From: CAWFMO01 sp963817065
GTDB taxonomy: Bacteria > Actinomycetota > Thermoleophilia > Solirubrobacterales > 70-9
Direction of reading: 5' to 3'
Length of the DNA stretch: 64,000 nucleotides
NCBI GenBank assembly: GCA_963817065.1
Contig: CAWFMO010000001.1
Coordinates: 372,001-436,000, forward strand
Position 1 is the first letter of the stretch, and each line of letters starts with the position of its first letter. A model generated the notes under the pieces. The model did no database searches. It was not told the DNA's origin and worked only from the letters and a program-made list of their open reading frames with translations. Shown here in pieces: positions 15,759 to 24,115 of this stretch. The position numbers and the translations under genes are program-made.

Positions 15759-16325
15759 CAACTCCTCCTTGTCGCAGTGGCGGCCGGCGGGCCGGCCTTC
15801 CTTGGCTTCTTCTCGATCTCGGCGGCGGCGGCTTCCCACCAGCGCGAGATCCACTCGTTGAGCTCGATCCCGTAGCGCAGGACCGTGTACGAAGGTTCGT
15901 CGGTGCCGGGCGCGGCGCGCTCGATCTCGCGCAGCCGCCCGGCGATCCGCTCGCTGTGGGCGGCGCGCTGGCGCGCGGCCTCGGCGGGCTGGCCGGGCTT
16001 GCCCGAGCTCGAGAAGAAGACCTTGAGCAGCCCCTCGTCGCGCATCTCGAAGACCTCGGGCGGTTGCTCGAGCCACTCGCGGAGCGCGCGCTCGCCCTTC
16101 GCGGTCAGCCGGTGCACGGTCCGCGCCCGGTTGCCCGTGCGACTCGTCGCTGCCCGCGATCAGCCCGGCCTCGGCGAGCCGCTTCAGCTCGGGGTAGATC
16201 TGGCCGTAGCTCGCGGCCCAGAAGAAGCGCGTCGAGCTGTCAACGGTCTGCTTGATCTCGTAGCCGGATCGGGGCCGCCAGGCCAGGATCCCGAGGATCA
16301 CTTTCGCGGTCGCGCTCAGTTGCAT
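15758..16325 (-). CDS. PadR-family transcriptional repressor (frame break)
   Basis: The N-terminal winged helix is typical of PadR: SATAKVILGILAWRPRSGYEIKQTVDSSTRFFWAASYGQIYPELKRLAEAGLI. The C-terminal part (VHRLTAKGERALREWLEQPPE.FEMRDEGLLKVFFS, then a long dimerisation helix) lies in another frame. The frames join at about 16138-16142, where DES is followed by RTGNRARTVHRLTAKG if one base is removed or two restored. PadR proteins repress an adjacent transporter until a phenolic or drug ligand binds; the downstream MMPL gene fits. ATG 16325 has a leaderless -10 and a dyad operator upstream. Confidence 0.8.
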
Positions 16326-16331
16326 GCCGCA

Positions 16332-16352
16332 GATATATCAATCCGATACATC
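16332..16352 (-). promoter_or_regulatory. Candidate PadR operator overlapping the -10 element
   Basis: Imperfect dyad GATGTATC-ggatt-GATATATC (one mismatch in 8-bp arms, read on the minus strand). The proximal arm contains TATATC (16337-16332), 6 nt before the padR ATG. This is the expected place for autorepression of padR-mmpL. Confidence 0.55.
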
Positions 16353-16359
16353 GGCGTAC

Positions 16360-16375
16360 TGTGACCTCGGTCACA
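16360..16375. promoter_or_regulatory. CRP/GlxR-type cAMP-receptor site
   Basis: TGTGACCTCGGTCACA is a perfect match to TGTGA-N6-TCACA, the consensus of CRP-family regulators in mycobacteria and corynebacteria, with the dyad extended to 7-bp arms. Its centre is 42.5 bp upstream of the padR ATG, which is the likely transcription start. That is a class II activator position. Confidence 0.6.
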
Positions 16376-16379
16376 CAGG

Positions 16380-17603
16380 CTATTTCTTCGCCAGCAGCCC
16401 GACGCCGCGCTTCAGCTCCAGCACCCTCCCGACGGCGGCGTTGAGGCGCTCGCGCTCGAGCTCGCCGGAGCCGGCGGCCTCGAGCAGCGCCTTGCGCGCG
16501 GCCGCCGCATGGGCCGGGTCTGAGATCAGGAGCAGGTCGGCGCCGGCGTCGAGCGCGTCGACCGCGGCCTCGGGGGTCCCGCGGCCGGCGGAGATCGCCC
16601 CGGCCGAGAGGTCGTCGGTGATCGCGGGGCCCTCGAACTCGAGCTCGTCGCGGAGCAGGTCGGTCGCGATCCGCTCCGAGAGCGATGCCGGGGTCACCGA
16701 GTCGTAGGCGGGATAGAAGACGTGCGAGAGGACGACCGCGGGCGCCCCGGCCGCGAAGGCGGAGCGGAACGGCTCGAGGTCGCGCGCCTCGAAGGTCTCG
16801 AGGTCGAGGCTCGCGCTCGCCGGTTCCTCGTCGGTGTCGGCGCTCGCCGCGCCGGCGCCGGGGAAGTGCGCCGGCGCGCAGGCGAACTCCGCCGCCGCGC
16901 ATCCGGCGATCGTGGCCGCGGTCATTGCGGCGACGGTGTCGGGCGAGTCGCCGAAGGCGCGATCGGAGATCGCGCTGTCGAGCGTCGCGACGTCGGCGAT
17001 CGGCGCCAGGTTGATGTCGAAGCCGGCCTTCTTCAGCGCGCTCGCGGTCTGCGTCGACCAGGACTCGGCGAACGCGAGGTCGCCGCTGTCGCCGACGTCG
17101 AGCTCGCTCTCGGCCGGCGGCAGGTCAGGGTAGGCGCGGTAGACGCCGCCCTCCTGGAGGCCGATCACGAGCGGCGGGATCGCGTTGCGCCCTCCGGCCG
17201 CGTGCAGGGCTCGGCTCAGGGCGGGCGCCGCGGCGACGCCGGGCCAGTTCACGGCCTCGATCACGACGCCGCCCTGGGTGCGTCCGATCGCCGCCGATGC
17301 CGGAGCGCCGGCGAAGCCGATCGCCATCACGGCATCGACCTTCTCGTCCGGATCCATGCCGCGGACCATGCTCGCGACCTGGGGGCTGACGAGTGCGGGC
17401 GCGACCGCCTCCGGCTCGTCGTCCGGGCGCAGGAGGACCACCGCGATCGCGGCGACGATCAGGATCGCCGCGAGGCTCGCGAGCTTGCGCTTTGGCCCGG
17501 GGGGCGGCGGGCGAAGGCGCAGCGGGCCTCGCTTGGGCGGCTTCGGCGGCTTGCTCGCGATCGGTGGCTCGAACGGGCCGCGCTCGGTGGGCTCAACTGC
17601 CAT
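16380..17603 (-). CDS. Membrane-anchored GH3-fold protein with degenerate active site
   Basis: 407 aa: proline/Lys-rich cytoplasmic N-terminus, one TM helix (about 41-58), then an extracytoplasmic NagZ-like GH3 TIM barrel. Recognisable GH3 landmarks are GGVVIEAVNWPG, AGFDINLAPIADV, ISDRAFGDSPDTVAAM and TDDLSAGAI (329-337) with the nucleophile-position Asp. Other sites are altered. The usual D-Q-E-G-G is LQEGG (149-153). KHFPGHG is AHFPGAG (245-251), losing the sugar-binding Lys and His. The D-(S/T)-H general acid/base motif reads DTDEE (256-260). It may be inactive or have changed specificity. It is divergent from lysC, 19 bp between starts. Confidence 0.75.
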   Translation of the reverse strand: MAVEPTERGPFEPPIASKPPKPPKRGPLRLRPPPPGPKRKLASLAAILIVAAIAVVLLRPDDEPEAVAPALVSPQVASMVRGMDPDEKVDAVMAIGFAGAPASAAIGRTQGGVVIEAVNWPGVAAAPALSRALHAAGGRNAIPPLVIGLQEGGVYRAYPDLPPAESELDVGDSGDLAFAESWSTQTASALKKAGFDINLAPIADVATLDSAISDRAFGDSPDTVAAMTAATIAGCAAAEFACAPAHFPGAGAASADTDEEPASASLDLETFEARDLEPFRSAFAAGAPAVVLSHVFYPAYDSVTPASLSERIATDLLRDELEFEGPAITDDLSAGAISAGRGTPEAAVDALDAGADLLLISDPAHAAAARKALLEAAGSGELERERLNAAVGRVLELKRGVGLLAKK

Positions 17604-17608
17604 GCATC

Positions 17609-17614
17609 TATTCT
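17609..17614 (+). promoter_or_regulatory. -10 element of lysC
   Basis: TATTCT, 8 nt before the lysC ATG, within the 19-bp gap separating lysC from the divergent GH3 gene. No room exists for a ribosome site, so lysC is probably translated leaderless. Confidence 0.45.
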
Positions 17615-17622
17615 CACGTTTG

Positions 17623-18912
17623 ATGAGCGCCAAGACGACTAACGAACTCGTGGTGATGAAGTTCGGCGGCACCTCGGTCGCCGGCGCCGAGGAGATCAAG
17701 CGCGCCGCGCGCCGGATCGTCGCCGCGCGCGAGAACGGCAGCGGCGTCGTCGCGGTGCTCTCGGCGCGCGGCAAGACGACCGACGAACTTGTCGCGATGG
17801 CGAACGAGGTCGTCGAGCGCCCCGACCCGCGCGAGATGGACATGCTGCTCTCGACCGGCGAGCGGATCTCCTGCGCGCTCTGCGCGATGGCGATCGTCGA
17901 GCTCGGCCACAAGGCGATCTCGCTGACCGGCTCGCAGGCGGGGATCGTCACCGACTCCTCGCACACCAAGGCGCGGATCATCGACGTCCGCGCCGAGCGG
18001 ATCAGGGACGCCCTCGGCGAGGACCAGATCGTGCTCGTCGCCGGCTTCCAGGGGGTCTCGACCGACAGTCGCGACGTGACGACGCTCGGTCGCGGCGGCT
18101 CGGACACGACCGCGGTCGCGCTCGCCGCGGCGCTCGACGCCGACGTCTGCGAGATCTACACGGACGTCGCCGGAGTCTTCAGCGCCGACCCGCGGATCGT
18201 CCCCGACGCCCGCAAGCTGCCCGTCGTCTCCTACGAGGAGATGCTCGAGATGGCCGCCTCGGGGGCGAAGGTCCTGCAGCTGCGCTCGGTCGAGTACGCG
18301 CGCAACCACGGGGTCCAGATCCACTGCCGCAGCTCATCCGAAGACGGCCCCGGTACCCTCGTCGTCTCCGAGGAGCAGACGATGGAAAGACCGATGGTCA
18401 CAGCAGTCACCCACTCGAACACCGAGTCGCGGGTGACCTTGAAGGGCGTCCGGGACGAGCCGGGGGTCGCCGGGCGCATTTTCAGCGCCCTCGCCGAAGC
18501 CAACGTCAACGTCGACATGATCATCCAGAACGAGCCCGTCTCCGAGGACGACCTCGCCGACCTCTCGTTCACGGTCGAGCGCGACGACCTGCGGAGCGCG
18601 GTCGAGACCGTCCAGGGCCTCGACGCCGCCGATGACGTGCTCAGCGACGAGCAGATCGGCAAGGTCTCGATCGTCGGCGCCGGGATGCGATCGCACCCGG
18701 GCGTCGCGGCGAAGGTCTTCCGCGTCCTCGGCGAGGGCGGGATCAACATCGAGATGATCTCGACCTCGCCGATCAAGATCTCCTGCGTGATCGACGGCGA
18801 GCAGGTGCCCGCCGCGGTCAAGGCGCTGCACGAGTCGTTCGAGCTCGGCGCCGAGTCGGTCCGCGAAGAGGAACCGACCGGCACCGAGCATCGACCGACC
18901 GTCTCCGGCTAG
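17623..18912 (+). CDS. lysC: Aspartate kinase
   Basis: 429 aa. Phosphorylates L-aspartate with ATP, first step toward Lys/DAP, Thr, Met and Ile. The kinase domain shows VMKFGGTSVAG near the start, LSTGERIS, TLGRGGSDTTAVALAAALDAD and YTDVAGVFSADPR. Two ACT domains follow (about 265-345 and 345-415), including VRDEPGVAGRIFSALAEANVNVDMI and VGAGMRSHPGVAAKVFRVLGEGGINIEMISTSPIKISC, which usually give feedback control by Lys and/or Thr. The ATG at 17623 fits both homology and the -10 box. asd lies 1.2 kb downstream. The stop overlaps the convergent gene at CTAG. Confidence 0.96.
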   Translation: MSAKTTNELVVMKFGGTSVAGAEEIKRAARRIVAARENGSGVVAVLSARGKTTDELVAMANEVVERPDPREMDMLLSTGERISCALCAMAIVELGHKAISLTGSQAGIVTDSSHTKARIIDVRAERIRDALGEDQIVLVAGFQGVSTDSRDVTTLGRGGSDTTAVALAAALDADVCEIYTDVAGVFSADPRIVPDARKLPVVSYEEMLEMAASGAKVLQLRSVEYARNHGVQIHCRSSSEDGPGTLVVSEEQTMERPMVTAVTHSNTESRVTLKGVRDEPGVAGRIFSALAEANVNVDMIIQNEPVSEDDLADLSFTVERDDLRSAVETVQGLDAADDVLSDEQIGKVSIVGAGMRSHPGVAAKVFRVLGEGGINIEMISTSPIKISCVIDGEQVPAAVKALHESFELGAESVREEEPTGTEHRPTVSG

Positions 18913-20039
18913 CGCTTCTTCTTTCCGGAGACCTTGATCTTGAGGCTCGTGTTCAGCGGCGTGACGCCGTTCGCCCTGAGCTGAAGGGTGGCGCTGAAGC
19001 TGCCCTTGCCCTTCTTGCTCTTGACCGTGAGCTTGGCGGTCTTGCTCTCACCCGGCTGGACCGTGCCGATCGTCTGGCACGAGCCACCCTTGACGCTGAC
19101 CTTCTTACGCGCCTTCTTGGAGAGGTTGAGGCAGACCTGGGCGTTTTCCGCCGCGGTCTCGCCGCCGTTGCTGAACGGAACGGACAGGGTCTTCTTCTTC
19201 TTTTTCTTCAGCTTCAGCTTTTTCGGCACGGCGCCGAGCTTGAAGCTCGCCGCGGTGCGTGCCTTCGGCTCTCCGTAGAGGAAGTCGTCGAGGACGACGA
19301 CGTCGCCGGGGCCGCCTTGCGTGATGTCAGCCGGGCTGGTGAGCGGCGTGTTGGTGACCGCCGTGGCGCCGCTGACGATCCGGGCCTTCGTGATCCGCTC
19401 GCCGGCGTTGAACGTGACCCCGGCGAACGAGAACCCGCCGTCGGGGACTCCGCTCGCGGGCACGGGCAGGCTGTAGATCACCTCGCCCTTGAGGCCGATG
19501 TAGTCGATCCTCGAGGAGCTTGCGCTGTCGACGTCGGCGAAGATCGCGCCGAAGCCGTTCGAGGTCGCCGGCGTGGTCGTGCCCGGAACGGTGAAGTCGA
19601 CGTCGAACGTCGTCGAGCCGATCGGGGTGAACAGCTTCTCGATCGAGAACGCCGTGAACGCCGTCGAGTAGGTCGCGTTGAGCGTGTTGAACCTGCTCGG
19701 GGCGTTGTTGGAGACCATGAACCCCGGCGCGCCGGCGAAGATCGCGCCGCGCCCCTGGAAGAAGTTCGGCGCCAACTGGTTCGGCTCCGAGTTCGGTTCA
19801 GGGGTGCCGTCCCAGTTGATCTCACGCCTCAGGCCCCCGAACGCGCCGGGAGGGCTGTCGGTGTTTCCGCCGCCGAGATCGGCGCGGTAGGCGTCGCGGG
19901 CGGGCGTGATCGCCGCCGCGTTGGCACCGGCTCCGGTGCGGGGCACCGGCGCCGCGAAAGCGGTCGCTGCGAGCGCGAGGCTGGCCGCAGCTACGGCGCC
20001 CGTGGCGATCGCGGTTCTGAACAAGGTCTTGGTGGGCAT
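18909..20039 (-). CDS. Exported lysine-rich surface protein with CARDB-like domain
   Basis: 376 aa. Signal peptide MPTKTLFRTAIATGAVAAAS... to AFA. The mature part has a beta-rich domain (about 60-235) like the 'choice-of-anchor' lectin-type domains: INWDGTP, NGFGAIFADVD, IDYIGLKGEVIYSLPVPASG, DDFLYGEP. A run of lysines (LKLKKKKKK) leads into a CARDB/Ig-like domain with one Cys pair (CLNL, SCQTIG) and LRANGVTPLNTSLKIKV, ending GKKKR. Function unknown. A ribosome site (AAAGGCAAGGA) supports ATG 20039. It separates lysC from asd on the opposite strand. Confidence 0.65.
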   Translation of the reverse strand: MPTKTLFRTAIATGAVAAASLALAATAFAAPVPRTGAGANAAAITPARDAYRADLGGGNTDSPPGAFGGLRREINWDGTPEPNSEPNQLAPNFFQGRGAIFAGAPGFMVSNNAPSRFNTLNATYSTAFTAFSIEKLFTPIGSTTFDVDFTVPGTTTPATSNGFGAIFADVDSASSSRIDYIGLKGEVIYSLPVPASGVPDGGFSFAGVTFNAGERITKARIVSGATAVTNTPLTSPADITQGGPGDVVVLDDFLYGEPKARTAASFKLGAVPKKLKLKKKKKKTLSVPFSNGGETAAENAQVCLNLSKKARKKVSVKGGSCQTIGTVQPGESKTAKLTVKSKKGKGSFSATLQLRANGVTPLNTSLKIKVSGKKKR

Positions 20040-20143
20040 TCCTTGCCTTTCTTGGTTGACGGTGAAGCGCCGTTTTCGGCGCCCTGCAGGGCGGCAGTAT
20101 GGGGGAATCCCCTGTTTCGGGCGTCCCGCGATCCCGCGCCCCG

Positions 20144-20149
20144 TACCCT
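20144..20149 (+). promoter_or_regulatory. -10 element of asd
   Basis: TACCCT, 7 nt before the asd ATG, indicating that asd has its own probably leaderless promoter and does not depend on lysC transcription. Confidence 0.45.
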
Positions 20150-20156
20150 TCCGCCA

Positions 20157-21188
20157 ATGAATACCGGCGACGGATACAGAGTTGCGGTCGTCGGCGCCAC
20201 GGGCGCCGTCGGCTCGACGATCCTCGAGGTGCTCGACGAGCGCGATTTCCCCGTGACTGAGGTCGTCGCGCTGACCTCGGGGCGCTCGGCGGGGAAAAAG
20301 GTCTCCTTCGGGCGCCGCAAGCTCGAGTGCCGCGAGCTCACCGACGATCAGGTCGAGGGATTCGACCTCGTGCTCTCCTCCGCCGGCGGCTCGGTGAGCG
20401 CCGAGTGGGCGCCGAAGTTCCGTGACGCCGGCGCGGTCGTCGTCGACAACACGAGCCATTTCCGCATGGACGAGGACGTCCCGCTGGTGGTTCCCGAGGT
20501 CAATCCGAAAGCGGCCGAGGGGCACAACGGAATCGTCGCCAACCCCAACTGTTCGACGATGCAGATGGTCGTCGTGCTGGCGCCGATCCAGCGCGCGGTC
20601 GGGATCCAGCGGCTCGTCGTCTCGACCTACCAGTCGGTCTCCGGCACCGGCCAGGCCGCGGTCGACGAGCTCCGGGCCCAGAGCGAGGCCGTGCTCGCCG
20701 GCCGCAAGGTGAAGCCCGACGTCTACCCGCACCAGATCGCCTTCAACGTCATTCCCCAGGTCGAGGTCTTTCGCGACGGCGACGACTACACGACCGAGGA
20801 GCGAAAGATGATGGCCGAGACGCGCAAGATCATGGACCTGCCCGAGAAGGTCGGGATCTCGACCACCTGCGCCCGCGTCCCGGTCTTCACCGGGCATTCG
20901 GAGTCGATCAACCTCCAGACCCAGAAGACGCTCACCCCCGAGCGCTGCCGCGAGCTGCTCGCGAACGCGCGCGGCGTCAGCGTCGTCGACGCCCCGGGCG
21001 AGGGCCTCTACCCGCTGGCGACCGCCGCCGCGGGCAGCGACCAGGTGCTCGTGGGCCGGGTCCGCGAGGACCCGAGCGCCAAGAACACCCTCAACATGTG
21101 GGTCGTCGGCAACAACCTCCGCAAGGGCGCGGCGACGAACGCGGTCCAGCTCGCCGAGCTGCTGGTCGAGCGCAAGCTGCTCAGCTGA
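20157..21188 (+). CDS. asd: Aspartate-semialdehyde dehydrogenase
   Basis: 343 aa. Reduces aspartyl phosphate to the semialdehyde with NADPH, the step after LysC. N-terminal Rossmann motif RVAVVGATGAVGSTILEVL; catalytic Cys in GIVANPNCSTMQMV; substrate-binding VSTYQSVSGTG; active-site His in TCARVPVFTGHSES; closing NTLNMWVVGNNLRKGAA. Length is normal. The longer upstream frame is spurious: homology starts at this ATG. Confidence 0.97.
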   Translation: MNTGDGYRVAVVGATGAVGSTILEVLDERDFPVTEVVALTSGRSAGKKVSFGRRKLECRELTDDQVEGFDLVLSSAGGSVSAEWAPKFRDAGAVVVDNTSHFRMDEDVPLVVPEVNPKAAEGHNGIVANPNCSTMQMVVVLAPIQRAVGIQRLVVSTYQSVSGTGQAAVDELRAQSEAVLAGRKVKPDVYPHQIAFNVIPQVEVFRDGDDYTTEERKMMAETRKIMDLPEKVGISTTCARVPVFTGHSESINLQTQKTLTPERCRELLANARGVSVVDAPGEGLYPLATAAAGSDQVLVGRVREDPSAKNTLNMWVVGNNLRKGAATNAVQLAELLVERKLLS

Positions 21189-21195
21189 TCAGGAC

Positions 21196-24105
21196 TCAGC
21201 CGGCGGGCTCGCGCTCGCGCTCGATGACCGCCGCGAGCTGGGCGCGCTTCGAGACGTCGAGCTTGCCGAAGATCCGCGAGAGGTGGCTCTCGATCGTCTT
21301 CTCGCTCAGGTAGAGCTCGGCGGCGATCTGCTTGTTCGTTTTTCCCGTGGCGACGAGCTCGGCGACCTCGCGTTCGCGGCCGCTGAGCGAGTCGACGCCG
21401 CCGGCGTCCGCAGAGGCTCCCCGCTTGCCGCGCCGCGCCACCCTGCGCCCGGTCCCCCGCAGCTCGCGCGCGGCCTGGTCGGCGAAGCGATCGGCGCCGA
21501 GCGCGCGCAGCCCGCTGATCGCCTGCTCGAGCATCGCCCCGCCCTCGTCCCCTTTGCCCGCCGCGATCAGCGCGCTGCCGGCGAGGGTTTTGGTTCGCGC
21601 CGCCTCGAGCGAATGCGAGCGTTCGAGATACCCGTCGACTGCCTTGTTCGCGAGCGTGGCCGCGGCGGCCGCGTCGCCGGTCGCGAGCTCGACCGCGGCG
21701 CGGGCGCGGAGCGCGTCGGCCTGCTTGCCGGGCAGCGAGACGCCCTCGACCGCCGCTTCGGCGCGCGCCGCCCAGCCATCCGCAGCCTCGGGATCGCCGG
21801 CCGCGATCGAGGCGCGGGTGAGGATCTCGTAGAAGTGGCTGCGAAACGGCCGCTCGAGCGGGTCGAGGCCGGGGCCGGCCGACTCGGTGATCAGCCGCAC
21901 GCACTCGGCCGGGTCGCCCGACTCGAGCTTCGCCTCTCCGAGGTAGCAGCCGGCTAGCTTGGAGAAGTAGTTGTCGCTGATCTCGGCCGAGACCTCGACC
22001 GCCTCGGTGCCGCAGGCGACCGCGAGCTGGAGGTCGCCGGAGAGCGTGGCGATCCAGCAGCGAAGGGTCAGCGCCCAGGCGAGCGACTGCGGGTTCGAGG
22101 TCAGCCGCGCGACCTCGAGCGCGTCGTCGGCAAGCTCGGCCGCGTCGGCGAGCCGCCCGAGCCAGGTGAGCAGGATCGCCTTCGCGATCAGCATCGGGAC
22201 GAGCAGGAACCCCTGCCCGGTGGCGCGCGAGATCGCGAGCCCGCGGTCGAGGTAGATCACGCTCTCCTCGTAGCGCTCGGCGCACTGCCCGTACCAGCCG
22301 AGCCAGAACGGGGCAAAGAGGTTGACCGCGAGCGCGCCGTCGTCGAGGCCGTCGACCAGCGCCCGGCCCTTGGCGAAGGCGTCCTCGGCGCGCTCGATGT
22401 CCGCGACCTTGTAGGCGCCGACCGAGGACAGCCCCCAGGCCGTCGCCTCGAGCGTCGGGTCGCCGAGCCGCTCGGCCGCCGCGAGCGCGTCTCGCGCGCG
22501 GCCGTCGAGGGTCTCGTTGTCGTTGACGTAGAAGCGGTCGGTCGCGAGGTCGGCGAGCAGGCGCACCGACTCGGGGGAGTCGCGGTCGTCGAGCTCTGCG
22601 AGCGCCCGCTCGAGCATCGGCGGCACCGCGTCATGGTTTCCGAGCAGGTGCTCGAGCAGCCCGACGAAGGGCAGGATCTGGACTCGCAGCGGCGCCATCT
22701 CCGGCGGCAGCTCCTCGAGCACGTCGAGCAGCACGTCGCGGCTCTCGACGACCTTGCCGGCGGAGCCGAGCGCGGTCGCCATCGGGACCTGGATCTCGAG
22801 TCGCCGGCCGAGCGATTCGGCGTCGCTCGGGAGCAACCGCAGCGCGGCGTCGTACCAATGGGCCGCGGAGCCTGGGGCGCGGGCCGCGGCCGCGGCGCCG
22901 GCCTGCTTGAGGACCTCGACCGCCGCCTCGTCTCCCGGGCTCGCCGAGCACTCGACGTGGCGGGCGCGCTCGAGCACCGAGGCGCCGCGCTGCTCGAGCG
23001 CCGCCGCCGCGCGGGCATGCGCCGCGAGCCGCCAGCCGGGCTTCGCGGACTCGTATACCGCGCGGCGGACGATCGGGTGGCGGAAGCGGAAGCGGCGCGG
23101 GACGTCGGTCGCGCGAACGAGGTCCCTCGCCGCCAGCTCGTCGAGCGCCGCGAGCGAATCCGCCTCCTCGATCCCGGCGGCTGCGGCTGCGAGGTCGGGC
23201 TCGAACGCCTCCCCGATCACGGCCGCGCCGAGGATCATCGTCGCCTCGCGGTCGGGGAGCCGGCCCAGCTCGCCGGCGATCGCCGAGCGGACCGCGTCCG
23301 GCAGCTCGGTCTCGGTCCCCGCGACGAGAACGCCGGTGCCGAGCGGTCGCGATGTCTCGCGGTGCAGCTGCTCGAGATAGAAGGGGTTGCCGCCGCTCTC
23401 GTCGTAGAGGCGGGCGCGGACCTCCTTGTCGCCCGCGCCGGGCAGGAGCTCGAACGCCTCCTCGCGCGAGAGCGGCCCGAGCTCGAGCCTCGAGAGCTCG
23501 TCGCTGCGCTCGCCGGCCTCGATCGCCCCGCGCAGACGCTCCGGCGCCTCGTGCGGGCGCAGCGCCAGCGCCAGCAGGACCTTCGCCCCCGGGCGGCGGC
23601 GGATCAGGTGGGCGATCAGCTCCTGCGAGGCGTCGTCGGCCCAGTGCAGGTCATCGAGCACGAGGACGAGCGGTCGACGCGCGGCGAGCAGCTCGAGCAG
23701 CGCCCTGGTCGCGCCGTGGGCCCGGTAGCGCTCGTCCTGAAGCGGGCTCGCCTGCTCTTCTGCGAGCTCCGCGAGCGCGGGGAAGAGGCGCGCGAGCTCG
23801 GAGCGTTCGCCGGCGCTGAGGCGTTCGAAGACGCGCGGGTTCTGGGAACGCAGGTAGTCGTCGAGCGCGTCGACGAAGACCCCGAACGGCGCGTCGAGGT
23901 CGAACTCGGCGCAGCGGCCCTCGAGCACCAGCGCCCCGGCCTCGTCGGCGCGCGCGGAAAGCTCCCCGAGCAGCCGCGTCTTGCCGATCCCCGGCTCACC
24001 GACGAGGGCGAGCGTCGCAGAGCCGGACGAGGCGCCCTCGATCAGCGCCTCGAGGCGCTCGATCTCGGCCCGCCTGCCGACCAACTGGCCCCTATCGCCG
24101 CTCAC
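21196..24105 (-). CDS. Large ATPase regulator of the LuxR family (LAL/MalT-like), copy 1
   Basis: 969 aa. N-terminal AAA-type ATPase: GRRAEIERLEALIEG, Walker A GEPGIGKT (36-43), Walker B LVLVLDDLHW (146-155), then GGNPFYLEQL. The long middle part (about 360-890) is helical TPR-like repeats that usually sense a ligand. The C-terminal LuxR helix-turn-helix is about 905-965: LSGREREVAELVATGKTNKQIAAELYLSEKTIESHLSRIFGKLDV. This class activates promoters when ligand and ATP are bound. It follows the 80-aa gene by 10 bp. The paralogue at 24435 shares DALDDYL...NPRVFE and the same layout. GTG start. Confidence 0.9.
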   Translation of the reverse strand: MSGDRGQLVGRRAEIERLEALIEGASSGSATLALVGEPGIGKTRLLGELSARADEAGALVLEGRCAEFDLDAPFGVFVDALDDYLRSQNPRVFERLSAGERSELARLFPALAELAEEQASPLQDERYRAHGATRALLELLAARRPLVLVLDDLHWADDASQELIAHLIRRRPGAKVLLALALRPHEAPERLRGAIEAGERSDELSRLELGPLSREEAFELLPGAGDKEVRARLYDESGGNPFYLEQLHRETSRPLGTGVLVAGTETELPDAVRSAIAGELGRLPDREATMILGAAVIGEAFEPDLAAAAAGIEEADSLAALDELAARDLVRATDVPRRFRFRHPIVRRAVYESAKPGWRLAAHARAAAALEQRGASVLERARHVECSASPGDEAAVEVLKQAGAAAAARAPGSAAHWYDAALRLLPSDAESLGRRLEIQVPMATALGSAGKVVESRDVLLDVLEELPPEMAPLRVQILPFVGLLEHLLGNHDAVPPMLERALAELDDRDSPESVRLLADLATDRFYVNDNETLDGRARDALAAAERLGDPTLEATAWGLSSVGAYKVADIERAEDAFAKGRALVDGLDDGALAVNLFAPFWLGWYGQCAERYEESVIYLDRGLAISRATGQGFLLVPMLIAKAILLTWLGRLADAAELADDALEVARLTSNPQSLAWALTLRCWIATLSGDLQLAVACGTEAVEVSAEISDNYFSKLAGCYLGEAKLESGDPAECVRLITESAGPGLDPLERPFRSHFYEILTRASIAAGDPEAADGWAARAEAAVEGVSLPGKQADALRARAAVELATGDAAAAATLANKAVDGYLERSHSLEAARTKTLAGSALIAAGKGDEGGAMLEQAISGLRALGADRFADQAARELRGTGRRVARRGKRGASADAGGVDSLSGREREVAELVATGKTNKQIAAELYLSEKTIESHLSRIFGKLDVSKRAQLAAVIEREREPAG

Positions 24106-24115
24106 TCGTCACAAA

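Noticed and set aside
13632..16325. One continuous 897-residue frame joining PadR and MMPL
   Set aside because: It arises from the padR frame break. A ribosome site and the ATG at 15758 define the MMPL protein, and the middle of the long reading (Arg/Ala/Gly-rich) is out-of-frame translation.
18909..20897. Long minus-strand frame extending the exported protein over asd
   Set aside because: The signal peptide begins at ATG 20039; upstream residues are antisense to asd and compositionally typical of GC-rich shadow frames.
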